Assembly (NCBI RefSeq): GCF_907164575.1
Contig: NZ_CAJQYY010000014.1
Location: 89,565-153,564 of the forward strand
Source of the DNA: Paraburkholderia gardini
Lineage (GTDB): Bacteria > Pseudomonadota > Gammaproteobacteria > Burkholderiales > Burkholderiaceae
Length of the DNA stretch: 64,000 nt
Direction: 5' to 3'
Positions 59,615-64,000 of the stretch are shown here, piece by piece. The position numbers and the translations under genes were made by a program. Numbering within the stretch: the stretch's first letter is position 1; every line of letters begins with the position of its first letter. The notes under the pieces were generated by a model that was not told the origin of the DNA, made no database searches, and worked only from the letters and a program-made list of their open reading frames with translations.

Positions 59615-60151
59615 ATGGCATCCGTGAACAAGGTCATTCTCGTCGGCAATCTCGGAGCCGATCCCGAGGTCCGTTATCTGCCGAGCGGCGACGCCGTGGC
59701 GAACATCCGGCTCGCCACGACCGATCGCTACAAGGACAAGACGTCGGGCGAAATGAAGGAGTCGACCGAATGGCACCGTGTGTCGTTCTTCGGCCGCCTC
59801 GCTGAAATCGTCAACGAGTACCTGAAGAAAGGCTCGTCGGTGTATATCGAAGGCCGCATCCGCACGCGCAAGTGGCAGGCGCAAGACGGCACCGACCGTT
59901 ACTCGACGGAAATCGTCGCCGAACAGATGCAGATGCTCGGCGGCCGTGGCGGCTCGATGGGTGGTGGCGGTGGCGGCGACGATGGCGGCTACAGCCGTGA
60001 ACCGTCCGAGCGCAGCGGTGGTGGCGGCGGCGGTCGTGGTCAGGCCAGCGCGCCGCGTGGCGGCGCTAGCGGCGGCAGTGGTGGCGCCAGCCGTCCGGGC
60101 GCACCGGCCGGCGGCGGGTTCGACGAGATGGATGACGATATTCCGTTTTAA
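59615..60151 (+). CDS. ssb: Single-stranded DNA-binding protein
   Basis: This 178-residue protein has an N-terminal OB fold ([20 protein letters not shown] to about residue 108). A glycine-rich linker follows (about 109-165), then the acidic tip MDDDIPF, which recruits replication and repair partners. CAGGAG precedes the ATG at 59615. SSB coats single-stranded DNA in replication, recombination and repair. The linker is long and unusually glycine-rich. A terminator follows at 60181, and accessory DNA begins directly after it. Confidence 0.97.
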   Translation: MASVNKVILVGNLGADPEVRYLPSGDAVANIRLATTDRYKDKTSGEMKESTEWHRVSFFGRLAEIVNEYLKKGSSVYIEGRIRTRKWQAQDGTDRYSTEIVAEQMQMLGGRGGSMGGGGGGDDGGYSREPSERSGGGGGGRGQASAPRGGASGGSGGASRPGAPAGGGFDEMDDDIPF

Positions 60152-60180
60152 TTCCGACTAACACAGTTTTTTGTTGGTAG

Positions 60181-60213
60181 CAGCCCGCCCTCCCTTGGAG
60201 CGCGGGCTTTTTC
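60181..60213 (+). terminator. Rho-independent terminator after ssb
   Basis: AGCCCGC (60182-60188) and GCGGGCT (60202-60208) pair around a 13-base loop, followed by a T-rich tract. It marks the last clearly chromosomal feature before the recombinase genes. Confidence 0.82.
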
Positions 60214-60284
60214 TTTACCCACACATTTTTTTGTGCTTTACTGAATAAACAACTAAACCACTACTCGAAAAAAAAGGTGGGTAG

Positions 60285-61547
60285 ATGCCGCAATACGTCG
60301 CGAAGCGAATCCGCTTTCGGAACGGAGAGCATTGCTCAGTTCTACAGGTTCCTTATGGACTTCCAGTTCATGAAGTGACAGTTTTTCTGGACACGTTCCG
60401 AAAGCGGGGCCGAGCTGCGAACACGATCCACTTCGTCTGTTGCAGTCTTGCTCTTCTTTACCGGGAGCTAGGCAATGCGAAGGTCAATTTGCTCGACCGG
60501 TTGGCAGAGGGGCGGTTTCTGAGCGCTGTGGAACTTAACCGACTAGCGTCGGCGGTCCAGTATCGGGCCCGAGACCTCGATGAGGATGAGCAAGATGAAA
60601 GTAAGTCCAACGTCATTCACATTGCAAAAATGGGCCTGCGTCGGCGGAGCAACGCCGCCGATCGCAAGCCTGTCGACCCTGGAACCCAGGCGTCGCGCCT
60701 CCGATACATCGCCGACTTTCTCGCCTTCATATCCGACTACGTCGGTTCCACCCTTCCAAAAGAATTAAAACGGGAACTCAAGGCGGAAAGTGACCAGGCG
60801 CTGACCGCGTTTCGGCAACACATTCCCCCTGTGTCTAGACGAGCGAAACTTGACGCCCGCGTAGGTCTGAGCCAAGAGGAACAGGACCGGCTTGTCAGCT
60901 TGGTGCATCCTGATTCACCAGAGAACTTATGGGCCCGAGGCTTCGGTCGCCAGCGTAACTGGCTCATTGTGGTCCTCCTGCTCGCCACTGGAATGCGAAG
61001 TGGTGAACTGCTTGGCTTGCAGATCGGAGACCTGCATCCGAGCCAACCGAAGCTGCGCATCATCCGGCGGGCCGATGCGGTGGAAGATTCCCGCCCTATT
61101 CAAGCCAACACGAAGACATATGACCGTGAGATTGAGCTGACGCCCATCATCATGAGGGTGTTGTGGAACCACATCAACAAGGTGCGCTATCAGATCAAGG
61201 CAGCGCGTGCTGTTCCACAGGTCATTGTATCTGGCAAAGGGAAGGCACTATCCCAGTCGAGCATTGACAAGATCTTCGCGCAACTGCGTGAGGCGTGCCC
61301 TGGTTTGTCGGTAGCGCTGACGAGCCATGTGATGCGACATACGTGGAACGAGCGTTTTTCGGAGCAAGCTGAAACGATAGGCCTTAGTGATGCCGTGGAG
61401 CAGAAGGCCCGTAACAGCCAGCAAGGCTGGAGCGACAATTCGGAAATGGCGGCGACATACACACGTAGACATACCGCGAAGAAGGGACGTGAGATGTCTT
61501 TGAAACTTCAGGAACGACTTGATGACAAGCTCGATCACGACAAGTGA
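60285..61547 (+). CDS. Tyrosine recombinase/integrase 1 of a tandem pair
   Basis: This 420-residue recombinase has a SAM-like core-binding N-terminal half and a C-terminal catalytic domain. The catalytic residues are Arg238 (ATGMRSGELLGL), His348 and Arg351 (HVMRHTW), probably Trp382 (QGWS) and the nucleophile Tyr392 (AATYTRRHT). The start at 60285 has an AAGGTGGG ribosome site. Codon use is less GC-rich than in the neighbours, so it is probably acquired. It overlaps the next recombinase by 26 bases, as in bipartite recombinase modules where the proteins act together. No tRNA target is adjacent. Confidence 0.9.
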   Translation: MPQYVAKRIRFRNGEHCSVLQVPYGLPVHEVTVFLDTFRKRGRAANTIHFVCCSLALLYRELGNAKVNLLDRLAEGRFLSAVELNRLASAVQYRARDLDEDEQDESKSNVIHIAKMGLRRRSNAADRKPVDPGTQASRLRYIADFLAFISDYVGSTLPKELKRELKAESDQALTAFRQHIPPVSRRAKLDARVGLSQEEQDRLVSLVHPDSPENLWARGFGRQRNWLIVVLLLATGMRSGELLGLQIGDLHPSQPKLRIIRRADAVEDSRPIQANTKTYDREIELTPIIMRVLWNHINKVRYQIKAARAVPQVIVSGKGKALSQSSIDKIFAQLREACPGLSVALTSHVMRHTWNERFSEQAETIGLSDAVEQKARNSQQGWSDNSEMAATYTRRHTAKKGREMSLKLQERLDDKLDHDK

Positions 61548-62691
61548 AGGCCCTCCGACTGGACTCGCGCTCCACCTGCCCGAGACTGCGTTCACGAGAA
61601 GCGGCGTTGAATTTCGACCACATGACGATGTCTGGCATTGGACCGACGGACCCTTTCGCCTACATTTGGATTTTGGCAAGGTGGAGGTGCACGCGGCATT
61701 CCTGCGCGATTCCTTGAAGCACACGTTGCTGGTGTTCGCGAAACGTAGCTCGGCATCGCATGTCATCAATCTGTTCAACGTATTCCAGCACTTTCTTGCT
61801 CTTCGGGTGGGCGTCGCGCCGCTGGTCTCGATAACTGCCCAAGAGGTTTCGAACTATGCTGCTCGGCTGCAAGACCACGAAAAATGGCGAGTCGGGACCT
61901 TGAATGTGCTCCTTCAGAAGTGGGCAGCCCTTTCCCTCTGCGGCGTCGAACCGGATTGCACGCGGTATTTGCGCGAGCGGCGCAAGCCAGGTAATGAGAA
62001 GGGGGCCGCCGTACGCACCCGCGACCCTGAGGTGGGTCCATTCAGCGAAGCGGAATACTCGGCACTCTACAAAGCGGTAGATGCGGCGTACGGCTCGGGC
62101 GAGGTGCCGCGGTGGATCGCCGTCCTGACCCGGCTACTGTTCGCGTGCGGCGGCCGGATTTCGCAGTATGCCTCTCTCAAAATGTCGGATCTTGCCGGGC
62201 GCCAAGCCCCCTTCGTGCTTAGTCTTCCACAGGTCAAAACAAGGGAAGTGCACTCTCGCGTTTCTTTCAAAGAGTTCGACCTAAGCCCGCAAACGGGCAG
62301 ACTTGTGCTGGAGCACATCGAAGATTTGAAGTCGCGAGGCTTCGATGACAATGCGCCGCTGTTTCCGGCGACTGTGGTGATGACACGGGGTCCACGGGAG
62401 CAGCTTCGATCTAAGGGGGATCTGTTCTTTGGCCACTGTACGAGAGATGCTCTCTCCAGAGCGTTCATGGGTATTGTGAATCCGATTGCTCCGCCGACCG
62501 AGCGTCTTGCATTCGGACCGACTCCGGTTGCGCCAAAGCGATTCCGTTACACATTCGGGACACGACTTGCGGAGGAAGGTGCCAGTAAAGCTGTCATCGC
62601 GGAAGGCCTGGGTCACGCGGATCTTCAGAATGTAGATGTGTACTTTGAAGGTAAGCGACATTTGGCGGCCGTCTTGACGATCAGAATTTGA
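61522..62691 (+). CDS. Tyrosine recombinase 2 of the tandem pair, C-terminus replaced by IS66 sequence
   Basis: This 389-residue reading frame has Arg212 (ACGGRISQYASL), then KRFRYTFGT, where Lys339 stands in the usual HxxR histidine position and Arg342 is kept. His365 (GLGHADLQ) and nucleophile Tyr374 (VDVYFE) are also present. The last 13 residues are encoded by the end of an IS66-type element (GTAAGCG at 62651), which replaced the native tail just past the tyrosine. AGGA precedes the ATG at 61522. The original C-terminal helix, often needed for trans contacts, is lost, so activity is doubtful. The catalytic substitution predates the insertion. Confidence 0.85.
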   Translation: MTSSITTSEGPPTGLALHLPETAFTRSGVEFRPHDDVWHWTDGPFRLHLDFGKVEVHAAFLRDSLKHTLLVFAKRSSASHVINLFNVFQHFLALRVGVAPLVSITAQEVSNYAARLQDHEKWRVGTLNVLLQKWAALSLCGVEPDCTRYLRERRKPGNEKGAAVRTRDPEVGPFSEAEYSALYKAVDAAYGSGEVPRWIAVLTRLLFACGGRISQYASLKMSDLAGRQAPFVLSLPQVKTREVHSRVSFKEFDLSPQTGRLVLEHIEDLKSRGFDDNAPLFPATVVMTRGPREQLRSKGDLFFGHCTRDALSRAFMGIVNPIAPPTERLAFGPTPVAPKRFRYTFGTRLAEEGASKAVIAEGLGHADLQNVDVYFEGKRHLAAVLTIRI

Positions 62692-63274
62692 TCTCGAAGA
62701 GGCGTTCGTTGAAGCCCTGGAGGTCAAAGGCAGCAGGATCGAAACTACCGCCACACCAGTCGAGCAACCGCTGGTGTTCTTCATGAGCGGGGTCGATGAT
62801 CGCGTCGAGGAACTCGATGTAGCCGGGTACGCCGCCAACATCTTCCGGCGGACAGGCATTGCGACCGTCCAGGCAGATGGGCGAGCGCAGCTCAGGGTCA
62901 GGCGGCAGGACCTTCTCGACCTTCACACGATGCTGCCAGTTGTCGCCGTAATCGTAGATGTAGGTGAATGACTTCAGCGCGCCGAGCGCCTTGCCCAGGC
63001 TCGCCCGCGCTTCGTTGAGCATCGGCGGGTCACTCGGGAAGTCCGGATCGGGCACCCCGTAGTTGGTATCGCCGAACACGAATTCGTGCATGTGGCCGCC
63101 ATCCCATCCCATCGCCAACAGCAGCACGACATGCAGCTTCGGCAGCTTGATCGAGGCAGGGACCAGCACCCGTCTCCAGACCGCCGGCTTCAGATACTTC
63201 AGCTCAATGTGCAACTGGTAGACCGGTACCTGTGAATTGATCGCGCGTAACGCAGGTTTGCGAGTTGATGCCAT
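62681..63274 (-). CDS. Plasmid pRiA4b ORF-3 family passenger protein of the IS66 element
   Basis: This 197-residue protein has the pRiA4b ORF-3 family pattern: VYQLHIELKYLKPAVWRRVLV, LHVVLLLAMGWDGGHMHEF, IYDYGDNWQHRV, CPPEDVGGVPGY. The role of the family is unknown; it is often found with IS66 or plasmid DNA. Its ATG at 63274 follows the transposase stop by two bases, so it is translated in the same unit. It lies wholly inside the element as a passenger. Its end overlaps the convergent tail of recombinase 2. Confidence 0.9.
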   Translation of the reverse strand: MASTRKPALRAINSQVPVYQLHIELKYLKPAVWRRVLVPASIKLPKLHVVLLLAMGWDGGHMHEFVFGDTNYGVPDPDFPSDPPMLNEARASLGKALGALKSFTYIYDYGDNWQHRVKVEKVLPPDPELRSPICLDGRNACPPEDVGGVPGYIEFLDAIIDPAHEEHQRLLDWCGGSFDPAAFDLQGFNERLFEIKF

Positions 63275-63276
63275 CG

Positions 63277-63894
63277 TCACGCAGCCTGCTGGAGCGGCTG
63301 CTCTACCGGCATCAAACGCCACGGCAGCAACTCGTCGATTCGGTTGATGGGATGCTCGGCGATGCGCTCGAACACCGTACGCAGATACGCATACGGTTCG
63401 ATGCCATTCAGGCGTGCCGTTCCGATCAGGCTGTAGATGACCGCCGCACTCTGTCCACCGCCGTCAGAACCAGCGAACAGATAGTTGCGCCTGCCGAGAA
63501 CCAGCGGCCTGATCGATCGCTCCGCGGTGTTGTTATCTATCTCGATGCGCCCGTCTTCACAGTAGCGCACCAGCGCAGGCCAGTTTCCCAGTGCATACCG
63601 GATTGCACGGGCAAGGCCCGACTTCGCCGAGACCTGCGCGAGCGTATGTTCCAGCCAGTCCTTCAGTGCGTCTGCGAGCGGCAATGCTCGCACCATGCGC
63701 ACAGACTGCCGGACCTCCGGCTTGCGGGCGCGCACCTCACGCTCAATGGCATACAGGGCCGCGATACGCTCGAGTGCTTGCTGCGCCACCGGCGAGCGCT
63801 CCAGTTCGTACAGGTCGTAGAATTTGCGCCGCACATGCGCCCAGCACGCTGCCTCGATGATCGTGCCATCGCGGTACAGCGCATCGTAGCCACT
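63277..63894 (-). pseudogene. IS66 transposase (TnpC), C-terminal fragment
   Basis: About 205 residues are readable, from SGYDALYRDGTIIEAACW through AHVRRKFYDLYE and NNTAERSIRPLVLGRRNYLF to GIEPYAYLRTVFERIAEHPINRIDELLPW. These are the classic DDE-domain and C-terminal signatures of IS66 transposases. The frame should continue upstream with the first two thirds of the protein, but at 63894 the sequence changes to an AT-rich palindrome and an in-frame stop. The gene is broken and cannot make transposase from this copy. Confidence 0.88.
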
Positions 63895-64000
63895 AAAATG
63901 TTATGCATAACATTTCAGCGGCTATGTTGCGGCCAAATTTATGTGGCGGCGATGTCTTCGAATCAGGGCTTATCCAATCCCCCTGACTCGTGCCCGCACA
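63895..64000. mobile_element. End of an unidentified insertion inside the IS66 transposase
   Basis: The 106 bases from 63895 to the window edge do not continue the transposase gene on either strand and hold no gene I recognise. They begin with the palindrome and contain GGCCAAATTTATGTGGCGG. I infer one end of an element that continues beyond the window. Its class is not identified. Confidence 0.5.
63896..63915. repeat. Perfect 20-bp palindrome at the end of an inserted sequence
   Basis: AAATGTTATG is followed directly by CATAACATTT, a perfect 20-bp palindrome at the point where the IS66 transposase reading frame is broken. It is far more AT-rich than its surroundings and is followed by CAGCGGCTATGTTGCGGCC. 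I read it as the terminal or recombination site of another mobile element. Confidence 0.65.

Larger units (their letters stand above)
62651..63894 (-). mobile_element. IS66-family element, one end present, transposase end interrupted
   Basis: The end GTAAGCGACATTTGGCGG at 62651 matches the GTAAGCG tip of IS66-family inverted repeats (established for the family). Inside are a passenger gene and the C-terminal third of an IS66 TnpC transposase. The other end is not in the window, because the transposase frame stops abruptly at 63894 against a different sequence. The expected 8-bp target duplication would start with CTTTGAAG (62643-62650). Confidence 0.82.

Noticed and set aside
60152..60290. 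tRNA or 3' tRNA fragment as the attachment site of the recombinase genes
   Set aside because: The gap holds the ssb terminator and an AT-rich stretch, with no acceptor-stem or T-loop pattern.

Overview
The window looks like a piece of a Burkholderia/Paraburkholderia-type betaproteobacterial chromosome. This rests on high GC and strong G/C third-position use. It also rests on gene neighbourhoods usual in that group (FmdB-DUF502-aspS-nudB-cls, ubiB-ubiJ-ubiE, uvrA-MFS-ssb), many LysR, NarL and MFS genes, a 16-strand-type porin, and intergenic repeats of the kind seen in those genomes. No rRNA, tRNA or CRISPR array was seen.

Region by region. 1-1178: a partial NarM-like gene diverging from fdhD. 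1241-8583: a leftward fatty-acid beta-oxidation operon (TetR regulator, acyl-CoA dehydrogenase, fused hydroxyacyl-CoA dehydrogenase/enoyl-CoA hydratase, thiolase, isomerase-like crotonase). It has a perfect PsrA-like palindrome upstream and a nested repeat inside. 8752-23715: leftward housekeeping genes for cardiolipin synthesis, folate (nudB), aspS, ubiquinone (ubiB, ubiJ, ubiE), a Tim44-like protein, a HIT protein and a 1361-residue FAD/Fe-S oxidoreductase. 24182-27465: rightward ilvA, a 5'-nucleotidase and queF, followed by a long inverted repeat. 27842-32137: a divergent D-amino-acid catabolic locus (RidA, D-aminoacylase, RpiR regulator, PLP deaminase). 32228-39453: a MarR/efflux pair, EcsC, an esterase, a CHRD protein, a porin and a LysR regulator.

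39632-46537 is the most distinctive chromosomal locus. It holds a BvgS-like hybrid kinase with one periplasmic sensor domain, an aquaporin and three NarL-type response regulators, all leftward and two of them translationally coupled. This looks like a branched phosphorelay that may sense a small solute or osmotic cue. 46715-59503 holds an MFS/LysR divergent pair, a chemoreceptor, several membrane proteins, two small overlapping genes, DinB, an AI-2E-family transporter, uvrA and another MFS protein. 59615-60151 is ssb.

60285-64000 is an accessory region with visibly lower GC and different codon use. Two overlapping tyrosine recombinase genes lie directly after the ssb terminator. The second is cut just past its catalytic tyrosine by the GTAAGCG end of an IS66-family element. 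That element carries a pRiA4b ORF-3 passenger gene, and its own transposase is broken by a further insertion whose end is a perfect 20-bp palindrome. Mobile DNA is therefore nested at least three layers deep here, and the outer boundaries lie beyond the window.
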